DNA of 64,000 nucleotides from JAEUOS01 sp040382235. GTDB taxonomy: Bacteria; Pseudomonadota; Gammaproteobacteria; Burkholderiales; JAEUOS01. Below are positions 45,379 to 54,644 of this stretch, piece by piece (within the stretch, counting starts at the first letter, position 1; every line of letters starts with the position of its first letter). The stretch is from positions 3,688-67,687 of the forward strand of contig JBEIFV010000014.1 in assembly GCA_040382235.1 (NCBI GenBank), given 5' to 3'. Position numbers and translations under genes: made by a program. The notes under the pieces are model-generated. The model did no database searches and had not been told where the DNA came from. It saw only the letters and a program-made list of their open reading frames with translations.

Positions 45379-46338
45379 ATGTCGATGGCCGACCGCGACG
45401 GGTTCATCTGGTATGACGGAAAATTGGTGCCGTGGCGCAGCGCCACCACGCACGTGCTGACGCATTCGCTGCACTACGGCCTGGCCACCTTCGAGGGCGT
45501 GCGCGCTTACAACACGGTTTCGGGTACGCAGATTTTCCGGCTTTCCGAGCACACCGACCGCTGGCTGAATTCGTGCAAGATCTACATGATGGACATGCCT
45601 TATTCGAAGGAAGTCCTGATGGAAGCGCAAAAGGAAGTCGTGCGTGCAAACAAACTCGAGTCCTGTTACCTGCGTCCGATCGCCTTCTACGGCTCGGAGA
45701 AAATGGGGGTGTCGCCGGTCGGGGCGACCACCCACGTGGCGATCGCCGCCTGGCCGTGGGGCGCATACCTGGGCGAAGACGGGTTGACCAAGGGCATTCG
45801 CGTCAAGACTTCCAGTTTCGCGCGCCACCATGTGAATGCAACCATGGCGCGCGCCAAATTTTCCGCGACTTACGCCAATTCGATCCTGGCCAACCGGGAA
45901 GCGGTGATGCACGGCTATGACGAGGCCCTGTTGCTCGACGTCGACGGCTTTGTCGCCGAGGGCGCCGGTGAGAACGTATTCATCGTCAAGGACGGCGTGC
46001 TCTACGAACCGGAACTCGCCTCAGCCCTGGTCGGCATCACGCGCGCCTGCGTGCACGCGATCGCCCGCGATCTGAAAATCGAGGTGCGGACGCGGCGCCT
46101 GACGCGCGATGACGTGTACATCGCCGACGAGGCGTTTTTCACAGGTACCGCGGCAGAGGTCACGCCGATTCGCGACCTCGATTCACGCAGCATAGGCTCC
46201 GGCAGCCGCGGCCCGATCACCGCGAAGATCCAGAAAGCGTTCTTCGACATCGTCAACGGCAAGAACAAAAAGTACGCCAAATGGCTGACCCCGGTGACGG
46301 CAGCGAAAAAGCCGGTGGTACGCGCGAAGAAGAAATAG
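45379..46338 (+). CDS. ilvE: Branched-chain amino acid aminotransferase
   Basis: The 319-residue fold-type IV PLP enzyme has the catalytic lysine K160 (MARAKFSATYANSIL), LDVDGFVAEGAGENVFIVKDG and TGTAAEVTPI. It transfers amino groups between glutamate and branched-chain 2-oxo acids in the last step of Leu, Ile and Val synthesis. GGAGATACGC precedes the ATG. The C-terminal tail is basic (AKKPVVRAKKK). A small zinc-finger gene follows after 13 bp. Confidence 0.95.
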   Translation: MSMADRDGFIWYDGKLVPWRSATTHVLTHSLHYGLATFEGVRAYNTVSGTQIFRLSEHTDRWLNSCKIYMMDMPYSKEVLMEAQKEVVRANKLESCYLRPIAFYGSEKMGVSPVGATTHVAIAAWPWGAYLGEDGLTKGIRVKTSSFARHHVNATMARAKFSATYANSILANREAVMHGYDEALLLDVDGFVAEGAGENVFIVKDGVLYEPELASALVGITRACVHAIARDLKIEVRTRRLTRDDVYIADEAFFTGTAAEVTPIRDLDSRSIGSGSRGPITAKIQKAFFDIVNGKNKKYAKWLTPVTAAKKPVVRAKKK

Positions 46339-46351
46339 CGAGGGCACAGCG

Positions 46352-46549
46352 ATGAGCGCAACGCGGGAGATGCCGGTAGTCGAGGTCGAAACAAAGGACC
46401 TCCCGGCTTTTTGCCCCAACCCGGCAATGCCGGTCTGGTGCCATCACCCCAAGGTTTTTCTGGATATCGCGACCGCCGGGGCGGCGAAGTGCCCCTATTG
46501 CGGCACCGTCTACAAACTCAAGGGTGGCGCGCTCGCCGGCGGACATTGA
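46352..46549 (+). CDS. Small zinc-finger protein (CHCC type)
   Basis: The 65-residue protein has the CHCC pattern with C21, H31 or H32, C47 and C50 (FCPNPAMPVWCHHPKVFLDI, then CPYCGTVYKL), as in the NDUFS6-like zinc-finger family. Its role in bacteria is not established. It is 13 bp after ilvE and probably co-transcribed. Confidence 0.85.
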   Translation: MSATREMPVVEVETKDLPAFCPNPAMPVWCHHPKVFLDIATAGAAKCPYCGTVYKLKGGALAGGH

Positions 46550-46651
46550 GTTGACGCTTGTTCAAGACCGCGAGCCACAGCCTGCCGGTCGGGGCGTTCA
46601 TTTCTGCAAGTCAATAAAGAAATGGCACCGACGTGATCGGTTAGCCGCGCG

Positions 46652-47665
46652 ATGCTGCGCACCCTTGTGATAGCCCCCAACTGGCTGGGCGACTGCCTGA
46701 TGACCCAGCCGCTGCTGATGTTGCTCAAGGCGCGCCAGCCATCAATCGCGATCGATGTGGTCGCGCCGCCCGCGGTCGCGCCGGTTTTTCGGCGCATGGC
46801 GCAAGTCAGCGCAGTGATCGAAGCCGAATCGCCTCGCGGCAGCCTTGGTCTGCGCCAACGTTGGCGCCTTGGGCGCGGGCTCAAGGGGCGCTACGCCCAC
46901 GCGTTCACCCTGCCGAATTCATGGAAATCGGCATTGGTGCCGTTTTTCGCCGACATACCGGTTCGTGCAGGTTACATCGGTGAATCACGTTACGGATTGC
47001 TCAACGTACGCCACAAGAATCCGGGAAAAAGGGAGGCGCGCGCACCGATGGCCGGGTTCTACGCCCGGTTGGCGGAGCCGCCCAGTCGACCACGTGCCGG
47101 CGAACTGCCGTCTCCCAGGCTGGCCGTCGACCCGCTGGCAGTGATCGCCGTCAAAGCCGCGATCGGCCTGCGGCCAGGCGAGCCGTTTGTAGCCTTGTGC
47201 CCAGGCGCCGAATACGGCCCCGCCAAGCGCTGGCCGACCGAATACTTCGCGGAAACCGCGGCGCGCCTCACAGCCGCCGGGATGATGCCAATCGTGCTTG
47301 GCACGCAAAAAGACGCGCCGGCCGGCCTCTCGATCGAGCAACTTTCGCACGGCGCCGCGCTCAACCTCGCGGGCAAGACCACGCTCGACGATGCGATACA
47401 CCTGATCGCAGGCAGCGCCATGGTCGTCACCAACGACTCCGGACTGATGCACGTGGCCGCCGCTCTCGACCGGCCGCAGATCGCCCTGTTCGGTTCTTCC
47501 TCACCGGAACACACGCCACCGCTTTCGGGCCAGGCGCAGGTGATCTACAAGGCGCTCGATTGCAGCCCTTGCTTCGCCCGCGCATGCCCCTTGGGCCATT
47601 TTCGCTGCATGCGCGAGATCATGCCCGCGGAAGTGATTGCCCGCTGCCTGGCACTCTTGCGCTAA
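46652..47665 (+). CDS. waaF: ADP-heptose:LPS heptosyltransferase II
   Basis: The 337-residue GT9 enzyme has PNWLGDCLMTQPLLMLLK near the N-terminus, CPGAEYGPAKRWPTEYFAE, NDSGLMHVAAALDRPQIALFGSSSPEHTPPLS and a C-terminal CSPCFARACPLGHFRCMREI cysteine segment common in WaaF. It adds the second heptose to the inner core of lipopolysaccharide at the cytoplasmic face of the inner membrane. A weak ribosome site and TAATAAA-like leader precede it. Confidence 0.95.
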   Translation: MLRTLVIAPNWLGDCLMTQPLLMLLKARQPSIAIDVVAPPAVAPVFRRMAQVSAVIEAESPRGSLGLRQRWRLGRGLKGRYAHAFTLPNSWKSALVPFFADIPVRAGYIGESRYGLLNVRHKNPGKREARAPMAGFYARLAEPPSRPRAGELPSPRLAVDPLAVIAVKAAIGLRPGEPFVALCPGAEYGPAKRWPTEYFAETAARLTAAGMMPIVLGTQKDAPAGLSIEQLSHGAALNLAGKTTLDDAIHLIAGSAMVVTNDSGLMHVAAALDRPQIALFGSSSPEHTPPLSGQAQVIYKALDCSPCFARACPLGHFRCMREIMPAEVIARCLALLR

Positions 47666-47782
47666 GCGTGCGGGATCGGCCAGCCCACGCTTGAGGTTCG
47701 GGCATGGCGCACGACGGTGCTCTATGGCCGCACTTCCTTGGTACCATCCGCAAGTTGCGATCTGCCCAAACCCTTACGCACG

Positions 47783-48226
47783 ATGACTCAACGGATTTTC
47801 ACCAGCCCGCAGGAATGCGAGAGCGCGTTCTACGAAGCGCTCGAAAAAGCCGACCTCGACGCGATGATGGCGGTATGGGCCGAAGACGAGGAAATCATTT
47901 GCGTACATCCCGGCGGCGCGCGTCTGGTGGGTCACGCAGCGGTGCGCGAGATCTGGCGCCAGGTGTTTCAGGCCGGCGCGCGCCTGTCGGTCCATGTGGG
48001 CCAGATCCAGGCGATGCAGTCAATGATGATGGCCACCCACTGCGTGCACGAGTTCATCACGCTCAAGGGCGAAGCGCGGCCAACCGTACCGGTGATCGCC
48101 ACCAATGTGTACGTGCGTTCAGGCAATGGCTGGAAAATGTTGCTGCATCATTCCTCGCCCTCCCCGAAAGCGGAGCAGTCCGCAACGCAGGCAACGGCGG
48201 CAGCGCGACCGAAAGTTCTGCATTGA
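47783..48226 (+). CDS. NTF2/SnoaL-like protein
   Basis: The ATG at 47783 gives 147 residues (MTQRIFTSPQECESAFYEAL); the open extension to 47717 is not supported. The pattern ALEKADLDAMMAVWAEDEEIICVHPGGARLVGHAAVREIW is typical of SnoaL_3/DUF4440 NTF2-like proteins, a cone-shaped fold that binds small ligands. No catalytic residues are diagnostic. It lies between waaF and yheT on the same strand. Confidence 0.8.
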   Translation: MTQRIFTSPQECESAFYEALEKADLDAMMAVWAEDEEIICVHPGGARLVGHAAVREIWRQVFQAGARLSVHVGQIQAMQSMMMATHCVHEFITLKGEARPTVPVIATNVYVRSGNGWKMLLHHSSPSPKAEQSATQATAAARPKVLH

Positions 48227-48272
48227 GTATGCGCGCGGACTGTCCGCCGGCGCGCCGAACCGGGCAAGGCCG

Positions 48273-49277
48273 GTGAAAAGCCAAGCGTATCTGCGCCCCT
48301 GGTGGCTGCCAGGCGCCAATCTGCAAACCATCCTGGCTGCCATCGCCGCGCCGGCGGCAAGCGTGGTCTTCGCGCGCGAACGCTGGCCAAGCATCGGTGC
48401 GGACGGCACCGAAGATGGCGACTTCGTCGACTTCGACTGGCTGGCGGACGCCCCGGGCGTGCCGTTGTGGAATCCGGCCATGCCGCTGGTGGTGATGTTC
48501 CACGGCCTCGAAGGCTCTTCGCGGAGCCACTATGCGAGAGCGCTGATGGCCGCCGTGCGTGGCCGCGGCTGGAACGGCTGTGTGCCGCATTTTCGCGGCT
48601 GCTCCGGAGAGCTGAACCGCCTGCCGCGCGCCTATCACTCGGGCGACAGTGCGGAGATCGACTGGATCCTGCGCCGCATCCATGCCAGTCGCGCACCGCA
48701 CACCATGTATGTGGTCGGCATCTCGCTGGGGGGCAATGCCTTGGCCAAATGGGCCGGGGAACATGGCAGCGCCGCCGGCAATATCGTACGTGCGCTCGCC
48801 GCGGTATCGGCGCCGCTCGACCTGGCCGCTGCCGGCATGGCGCTTGGTCGAGGTTTCAATATGCTCTACACCCGCATGTTCCTGGACACGCTGAAACGGA
48901 AAAGCCTCATCAAGCTGGCAAGCTTTCCGGGCATGATCGACGCCGAGCGCGTGCGTCGCGCACGCGACTTGTACGAGTTCGACAACCTGGTTACCGCACC
49001 GCTGCACGGCTTTCGCGACACCGACGACTACTGGGCGCGCGCGTCCGCCAAACCCTGGCTTGCGCACATCGGCGTACCGGCGCTGGTGCTCAATGCCAGA
49101 AACGACCCCTTCCTGCCGGCACATTCATTGCCGACCGCAAGCCAGGTATCGCCAAACGTTACACTGGAGCAACCGGCGCATGGCGGACATGTCGGCTTCG
49201 TCACCGGCCTGGCACCGCCTGGCCGCATCGACTGGCTACCGCAACGTCTTCTCAACTACTTCGACGAACATCCATGA
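48273..49277 (+). CDS. yheT: YheT-family alpha/beta-hydrolase
   Basis: The GTG at 48273, after AAGGC, gives 334 residues. Motifs are FHGLEGSSRSHYARALM, the RGCSGELNRLPRAYHSGD block, and the nucleophile elbow GISLGGNALAKW, then ARNDPFLP and a histidine in HGGHVGFV. YheT is an esterase-like family without a settled substrate. Its stop overlaps the algC/manB start by 4 bp (ATGA). Confidence 0.9.
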   Translation: MKSQAYLRPWWLPGANLQTILAAIAAPAASVVFARERWPSIGADGTEDGDFVDFDWLADAPGVPLWNPAMPLVVMFHGLEGSSRSHYARALMAAVRGRGWNGCVPHFRGCSGELNRLPRAYHSGDSAEIDWILRRIHASRAPHTMYVVGISLGGNALAKWAGEHGSAAGNIVRALAAVSAPLDLAAAGMALGRGFNMLYTRMFLDTLKRKSLIKLASFPGMIDAERVRRARDLYEFDNLVTAPLHGFRDTDDYWARASAKPWLAHIGVPALVLNARNDPFLPAHSLPTASQVSPNVTLEQPAHGGHVGFVTGLAPPGRIDWLPQRLLNYFDEHP

Positions 49278-50647
49278 ATCTGCCCCGCGAAATCTTCAAG
49301 GCCTATGACATCCGCGGCATCGTCGGCAAGACCCTGACCGCGGCGATCGTCGAAGCAATCGGACGCGCCATCGGCAGCCAGGCCCGCAGTTGCCACGTGC
49401 GAGCGATCGTGATCGGCCGCGACGGTCGCCTGTCCGGGCCGGAACTGGCAGGCGCACTGGCGGCGGGCATTCAGGCTGCAGGTGTCGATGTGATCGACCT
49501 GGGCATGGTGGCCACCGGCATGCTGTATTACGCCACCTACGAACTGGGCACCGGCTCGGGCGTGATGGTCACCGGCAGCCACAATCCGCCCGATTACAAC
49601 GGCCTGAAAATGATGATCGACGGCGAAACCCTGCACGGCACGGCAATCACCGCCTTGCGGACTCGCGTAGTCGAGGGCGACCTGGCCACCGGCAACGGCA
49701 GCTACCGCCGCCACGATATCGCCGAGAACTATCTGGCGCGCATCGCCTCCGACATCCGCCCGGCGCGCCCCATGCATCTGGCGATCGATTGCGGCAACGG
49801 CGTCGCAGGCGCCTTCGCACCGGCCCTGTTTCGGCGCCTGGGCTGCGAAGTAACCGAGCTTTTTTGCGAAGTTGACGGCACCTTTCCCAACCATCACCCG
49901 GACCCGGCGCACCCGGAAAACCTGAACGACCTGATCGCCGCTCTGAAAAAGACCGGGGCCGAAATCGGCTTCGCGTTTGACGGGGATGGTGACCGCCTGG
50001 GCGTGGTAACCAAGGATGGCAGCATCATCTACCCGGACCGGCAGATGATGCTGTATGCGGCCGACGTGCTGTCCCGCAACCCTGGTGCCACGGTCATCTA
50101 CGATGTCAAATCCACCCGCAATCTCGGCCCCTGGATCGAAAGCCACGGCGGCAAGCCCTTGCTGTGGAAGACCGGGCATTCGCTGATCAAGGCCAAGCTC
50201 AAGGAAACCGGCGCCTTGCTGGCCGGCGAGATGAGCGGTCACGTATTCTTCAAGGAACGCTGGTATGGCTTTGACGACGCCTTGTATGTCGGCGCGCGTC
50301 TGCTGGAAATACTGGCGCGACATGCCGACCCGAGCGCGCTGCTCAACGCCTTGCCGGATGCGATCGCCACCCCGGAACTGCACCTGCACTGCGCCGAAGG
50401 CGAAAATTACGCCTTGATCGACCGCCTGCAGAAGGAAGCTGCGTTTCCGGATGCCGTGAGAGTGATCGACATCGACGGCCTGCGGGTTGAGTATGCCGAT
50501 GGTTTCGGCCTGATGCGCTCGTCCAACACAACGCCGATCATCGTGCTGCGCTTCGAGGCCGATTCCGGAATCGCGATCGAACGCATCCAGGCGCAGTTTC
50601 GCGCGGCACTGCTGGCGGTCAAGCCGGACGCAATGCTGCCGTTTTAG
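49274..50647 (+). CDS. algC: Phosphomannomutase/phosphoglucomutase
   Basis: The 457-residue protein has the phosphoserine loop VMVTGSHNPPDYNG (S102), the metal loop FDGDGDRLG (D236, D238, D240), the sugar-binding GEMSGHVFFKERWYGFDDALY, and the C-terminal RSSNTTPIIVLRFE phosphate site. It interconverts mannose/glucose 6- and 1-phosphates for LPS, exopolysaccharide and GDP-mannose precursors. The ATG is the 4-bp overlap with yheT; a longer upstream frame is a shadow of yheT. Confidence 0.95.
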   Translation: MNLPREIFKAYDIRGIVGKTLTAAIVEAIGRAIGSQARSCHVRAIVIGRDGRLSGPELAGALAAGIQAAGVDVIDLGMVATGMLYYATYELGTGSGVMVTGSHNPPDYNGLKMMIDGETLHGTAITALRTRVVEGDLATGNGSYRRHDIAENYLARIASDIRPARPMHLAIDCGNGVAGAFAPALFRRLGCEVTELFCEVDGTFPNHHPDPAHPENLNDLIAALKKTGAEIGFAFDGDGDRLGVVTKDGSIIYPDRQMMLYAADVLSRNPGATVIYDVKSTRNLGPWIESHGGKPLLWKTGHSLIKAKLKETGALLAGEMSGHVFFKERWYGFDDALYVGARLLEILARHADPSALLNALPDAIATPELHLHCAEGENYALIDRLQKEAAFPDAVRVIDIDGLRVEYADGFGLMRSSNTTPIIVLRFEADSGIAIERIQAQFRAALLAVKPDAMLPF

Positions 50648-50702
50648 GCGCCTGCGCGACGCACCAGGCCGCGCACCGCCCTTGAATATCGGAACACGAC
50701 CG

Positions 50703-51314
50703 ATGGATTCGATCGTCCAGGCGGCGCTGGCACGCTGGCCCGATGTGCCCGACGTCCATCACTGGTTGATGCTCGATGCGCGTGGTCGCTATCGCCTGCG
50801 CGCGACGGACTTCGCGAGCTCGGGGCGTTTCGACCTGATCGGCAACCCGTCGATCAGCGAATTCATCGGCCGCAACTACCAGTCTGACGCACACGGCCGC
50901 TGGTACTTCCAGAACGGGCCACAACGCGTTTTTGTCCGGCTCGCGGTCACCCCCTGGATTTTTCGCTGCCAACGTGGCCACCTGCCGCTGACCCATACCG
51001 GCCGCCTGGCAACCCGCATTGAAGGGCTGTGGATCGATGATTTGGTGCGGCCGATCATGCTCACCGATTTAGGCCCGGGAGCGGTGGATGACCGCGACCT
51101 GAGTCACATCACGGACGCACTCACTGATGTCGACGGGCAGCCGGTCGGCGACGCGAGCCTGGCGCGCTGGCTGGCCCGGCCGGCATCCAGGCCCCTGCTG
51201 TTTTCATGGGCCGGCGCCCGGCACTTGGTGCAGTTGATCAGGCATGACGACCTGGCTGCGCGCTTCGGCTTCGACGCCGACCCGGCGCCGCCGTCAGTGA
51301 CCGGCCAAGCCTGA
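50703..51314 (+). CDS. Conserved hypothetical protein
   Basis: From the ATG at 50703 the protein has 203 residues (MDSIVQAALARWPDVPDVHHWLMLDARGRYRLR). It includes FIGRNYQSDAHGRWYFQNGPQRVFVRLAVTPWIFR and ends ARHLVQLIRHDDLAARFGFDADP. I recognise a conserved betaproteobacterial pattern but no domain with known function. It has no signal peptide or membrane segment and lies 55 bp after algC/manB. Confidence 0.7.
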   Translation: MDSIVQAALARWPDVPDVHHWLMLDARGRYRLRATDFASSGRFDLIGNPSISEFIGRNYQSDAHGRWYFQNGPQRVFVRLAVTPWIFRCQRGHLPLTHTGRLATRIEGLWIDDLVRPIMLTDLGPGAVDDRDLSHITDALTDVDGQPVGDASLARWLARPASRPLLFSWAGARHLVQLIRHDDLAARFGFDADPAPPSVTGQA

Positions 51315-51499
51315 AGCTCGGATTCACGGCGCGACTGCGACCAACTTGCCGCGCAGCCAGGCGGCAAGGCCGCCACTGGCAAGTACCCTCACGGAAACGG
51401 CCGCACACTGGCGATCCGGGCTCGCTGGCGCAGCAACTGCACCGCCCTCACGCTGATGCGCTATGATTTCGCCTCTTCGAAACATTGGCGACCATCTTT

Positions 51500-52252
51500 A
51501 TGGATATCAATCCCCCGTTCGGCTATCGCGAGATCGTCCCCTTCCTGAAGACCCATCGGATCAGTTTGCCGGCAGCGGCGCAATTGCCGGAGTTCACGCG
51601 GGAACTCAACGCAATCCCGGTCAGCTTTGCCGAATTTGGTGTGGCAAGCCGCGACTATCCGCTGGTATTCGCTTCGGGCGATGACGGCAAGACCTTTTCT
51701 CCGGTCGCGGTACTGGGGCTGGCCAGCGGTGAAAACCTGTTTCTGGACGATTCCGGTTGGGTCGGTTCGACGTATGTGCCGGCATACGTGCGGCGCTATC
51801 CGTTCTGCATGGCGCGCGTGACCTTGGACGCGGTCGAGCAGCAGGATCGCTTGATCTGCGTCGAAAAAGCTTACGTTGCGGGTGACGAAGATTCCGGCGA
51901 AGCCATGTTCGATAGCGACAACCAGGCCCTGCCGCGCTGGACCGGGATCGAGAAGCTCTTGAATGAGTACGAAGCCGATCTGGAACGAACACGAGAGATG
52001 TGCAGTGTTTTCTTCGAGTATGGGCTGCTTGAACCATTCACGATGCAGGCCACCCTGACCGGTGGCACGCCGATGAACCTGACAGGCATGCACCGGGTGA
52101 ATGACGCCAAACTCGAGTTCCTCACCGCTGACCAGCTGCGCACCCTGGTGCGCAAGGGGTTGCTGGCGCGCATCTACGCGCACCTGCTTTCGCTCGACAA
52201 TTTCGGCCGCCTGCTTGACCGCAAGGCGGCGCGCCCGGCACGCAACGGCTGA
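51500..52252 (+). CDS. SapC-family protein
   Basis: The ATG at 51500 gives 250 residues; a TTG at 51485 would add five. The protein has the SapC pattern: YREIVPFLKTHRISLP, FAEFGVASRDYPLVFA, ENLFLDDSGWVGSTYVPAYVRRYPFCMA, and LTGMHRVNDAKLEFLTADQLRTLVRKGLL. Named after a Campylobacter S-layer export operon, SapC proteins in beta- and gammaproteobacteria are cytoplasmic and of unknown role; no S-layer gene is seen here. The next gene starts 14 bp downstream. Confidence 0.85.
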   Translation: MDINPPFGYREIVPFLKTHRISLPAAAQLPEFTRELNAIPVSFAEFGVASRDYPLVFASGDDGKTFSPVAVLGLASGENLFLDDSGWVGSTYVPAYVRRYPFCMARVTLDAVEQQDRLICVEKAYVAGDEDSGEAMFDSDNQALPRWTGIEKLLNEYEADLERTREMCSVFFEYGLLEPFTMQATLTGGTPMNLTGMHRVNDAKLEFLTADQLRTLVRKGLLARIYAHLLSLDNFGRLLDRKAARPARNG

Positions 52253-52266
52253 TCCGGAAGTTCTTC

Positions 52267-52671
52267 ATGGCACTGGTCAGGGCGGTCGAGTACGGGGATG
52301 CATCACCAGAGGTGCGGGCTGTCTATGACGACATAATGTCCACCCGCAAGATAACCTCGATCAACAACTTCTGGAAAGTCCTTGCCTGCGATCCGGCGAC
52401 ACTCAAGCGTACCTGGGAAGAGGTACGCAATGTGATGGCGCCCGGCACGCTTGACGCCCTCACCAAGGAATTGATCTACATCGCCGTTTCTGCCACCAAC
52501 AATTGTGAATACTGCAGCCATTCGCACACCGCATCGGCGCGCAAGCAGGGCATGAGCGACGCCATGTTGGCAGAGGTACTGGCGGTCACCGCCCTGGCCA
52601 ACAAGACCAATCGCCTGGCCAACGGCTTCAGGGTTGATGTCGACGCCGCCTTCAAACCGAAGTACGACTAG
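52267..52671 (+). CDS. AhpD-like carboxymuconolactone-decarboxylase-family protein
   Basis: The 134-residue helical protein has the redox-active CxxC with histidines, NCEYCSHSHTASARKQGM, as in AhpD-type peroxidase-reducing proteins. Family members reduce peroxides or peroxiredoxin partners, or act as lyases in aromatic catabolism; the CEYCSHSH motif favours the former. It is 14 bp from the SapC gene and 6 bp from the response-regulator gene. Confidence 0.88.
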   Translation: MALVRAVEYGDASPEVRAVYDDIMSTRKITSINNFWKVLACDPATLKRTWEEVRNVMAPGTLDALTKELIYIAVSATNNCEYCSHSHTASARKQGMSDAMLAEVLAVTALANKTNRLANGFRVDVDAAFKPKYD

Positions 52672-52677
52672 AGGCGG

Positions 52678-53505
52678 ATGCACGAGATGGCGAAGGACAC
52701 GATTTTCCGCCGCACCGAGACGGGCGACCGCGCAATGCGCGGCCAGGCCGGACAGATCGCGCCCGAGCTGATTCGTGTTCTTGCGCTGGTGTCGAGCGAA
52801 ACCCATTTCGACTTGATCAAGAAGCGCGCCATCCGCATGCCGGAGTCCGATTTGCGCGCCGCGCTCGAGCGTCTGATCGCCGGCGGTTACCTGGCCGCCG
52901 CGGTGGCCGGTGAGGAGCACGATCTCGATTTCACCGCGCACTTCGAACAACCGCTTGACGCACCCGTGCTGACAGAGGCCGACCGGCGCAGCATCGCGAT
53001 GGCGGCCACCGACTGTCACGATGTATTGACCAAGACCGGGTCTTTCCTGCGACTCACATCCGCCGCCAGCCTGACTCCGCTTGGAAAATCCTGGACTGAC
53101 ATCACAATCCTGATCATTGAAGACGATGAAATCCAGGCACGCTTCGCCCAGAACATCGTGATGAAGGCCGGCTTCAAGCAGCGACATGCAGCCACCCGCG
53201 AGGAAATCATCGCGGAGTTGAACAAGAGCCCCCTGCCCGATTGCCTGCTGCTCGACATCGAGTTGCCGGGCACCAACGGCTTTGACATTCTGGCGCGCAT
53301 GCGCCAGCATCCGCGCCTCAAGCAGGTGCCGGTGATCATGCTCACGGCGATGGCCAGCCAGCAAGACGTCTTCAAGGGTCTTTCGCTTGGCGCCAGCGCC
53401 TATGTGGCCAAGCCCTACAAGAAGAAGACTCTTGTCGATACCGTCGTCAAGACCCTGGGCTTGCAGCCGCACGGCGAAACGCAGGCGGCTGCGCCCGGCC
53501 AATAG
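52678..53505 (+). CDS. Response regulator with N-terminal domain and C-terminal receiver
   Basis: The 275-residue protein has an N-terminal helical region (about residues 28-72) with a winged-helix look (LIRVLALVSSETHFDLIKKR and LRAALERLIAGGYL). A CheY-like receiver occupies residues 141-262: acid pocket E148-D150, phosphoacceptor D193 (LLLDIELPGTNGFDIL), T223 and K245 (AKPYKKK). The receiver is at the C-terminus, the reverse of the usual order. No histidine kinase is adjacent. Start may be 52678 or 52687. Confidence 0.85.
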   Translation: MHEMAKDTIFRRTETGDRAMRGQAGQIAPELIRVLALVSSETHFDLIKKRAIRMPESDLRAALERLIAGGYLAAAVAGEEHDLDFTAHFEQPLDAPVLTEADRRSIAMAATDCHDVLTKTGSFLRLTSAASLTPLGKSWTDITILIIEDDEIQARFAQNIVMKAGFKQRHAATREEIIAELNKSPLPDCLLLDIELPGTNGFDILARMRQHPRLKQVPVIMLTAMASQQDVFKGLSLGASAYVAKPYKKKTLVDTVVKTLGLQPHGETQAAAPGQ

Positions 53506-53779
53506 CGTGCACCGGAAGTTGCGACACGCGACGCCCGCGATGCGCGCAGCCATTGGACCCGGGCGCAATGCATCGTGATTGTTCATGTTTCGCAGCGCCG
53601 CCTTTTTCGGTTTGTGGTGCCAATGAACGCCCCGGGCCGCTACTTCGGGCAAGGCGTCGAAAATGCGGCGCGGCTCGGCGGTTTCGTGAAAGAATCGCGC
53701 GGATCGTTTTGAAAGGCTTGCCACCGGCAATGGTGGAACGTAAGCGGAAATGATCGACTGAACTCACCGGAGAACCGAC

Positions 53780-54637
53780 ATGTCCTACGACCCTGACTAT
53801 TGCAACAGCCAGTACAACGCGCGGGCACGGGTGCCGGACCATGCTCAATACTTCGCGCGCTGGGCGCTGGATTCGCACCAGGCCCGTCTGACCGAACCCT
53901 GCATTCTCGATATCGCCTATGGCGAGCACCCCGCGCAACGACTGGACATGTTTCCGGCGGGTGCCACGCGCCACGGCGGGGCGCCGCTTCTTGTATTCAT
54001 TCACGGCGGCTATTGGCGCGCGCAGGACAAATCCGACTGCTCTTATATCGTACCGGCGCTGACGCGGGCAGGTGCGGCCGTAGCGGTCATCAACTACCGC
54101 CTGGTGCCCTCAGTCCCACTTGAAGAATTGGTGCGTGACGTACTCTCGGCTGTCACATGGTGCTATCTGCACGCCGGCCAGTTTGGCGCCGATCCGCAGC
54201 ACCTATATGTGGCCGGGCATTCCGCCGGCGGCCACTTGACGGCGATGATGCTGGCCTGCGAATGGCCGCGCTGGCACGGCGCATTGCCGCCCAATGTAGT
54301 CAAGGGCGGGCTGGCAATCAGCGGGCTTTTCGACCTTGAGCCGATCATGCATGCGAAGTTCTTGAACGATGATCTCAAACTCGACTATGCACGGGTCGCG
54401 CGCTTGAGCCCGGCGTGGTTGAAGCCGGCCACCCATGCGCCGCTACTCACGGCCGTAGGCGGGCTTGAAAGCGACGAGTTCAAGCGCCAAAACCTACTGA
54501 TAAGCGAGTGCTGGAGTGGCGTTTTCCGCCGCGATGTGTCGATGCCCGAGCGACATCATTTCAGCATTCTCGACGCGCTGGGCGAAGCAGCGAGCCCGTT
54601 GAACCACGCTGCCCTGGAAATGCTTGGGCTTACGTAG
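53780..54637 (+). CDS. Arylformamidase-like alpha/beta-hydrolase
   Basis: The 285-residue protein has the oxyanion motif HGGYW at residues 75-79 and the nucleophile elbow GHSAGG with S148, like kynurenine formamidase and BD-FAE-type esterases. The histidine would be in ERHHFSIL. No kynurenine pathway gene is near, so the substrate is open. GGAGAACC precedes the ATG. It converges with the M48-like gene 7 bp beyond its end. Confidence 0.85.
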   Translation: MSYDPDYCNSQYNARARVPDHAQYFARWALDSHQARLTEPCILDIAYGEHPAQRLDMFPAGATRHGGAPLLVFIHGGYWRAQDKSDCSYIVPALTRAGAAVAVINYRLVPSVPLEELVRDVLSAVTWCYLHAGQFGADPQHLYVAGHSAGGHLTAMMLACEWPRWHGALPPNVVKGGLAISGLFDLEPIMHAKFLNDDLKLDYARVARLSPAWLKPATHAPLLTAVGGLESDEFKRQNLLISECWSGVFRRDVSMPERHHFSILDALGEAASPLNHAALEMLGLT

Positions 54638-54644
54638 TACCAAG

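Noticed and set aside
48302..49273. Long upstream extension of algC/manB
   Set aside because: This portion is the yheT sequence read in another frame; the true algC/manB start is the ATG at 49274 that overlaps the yheT stop.
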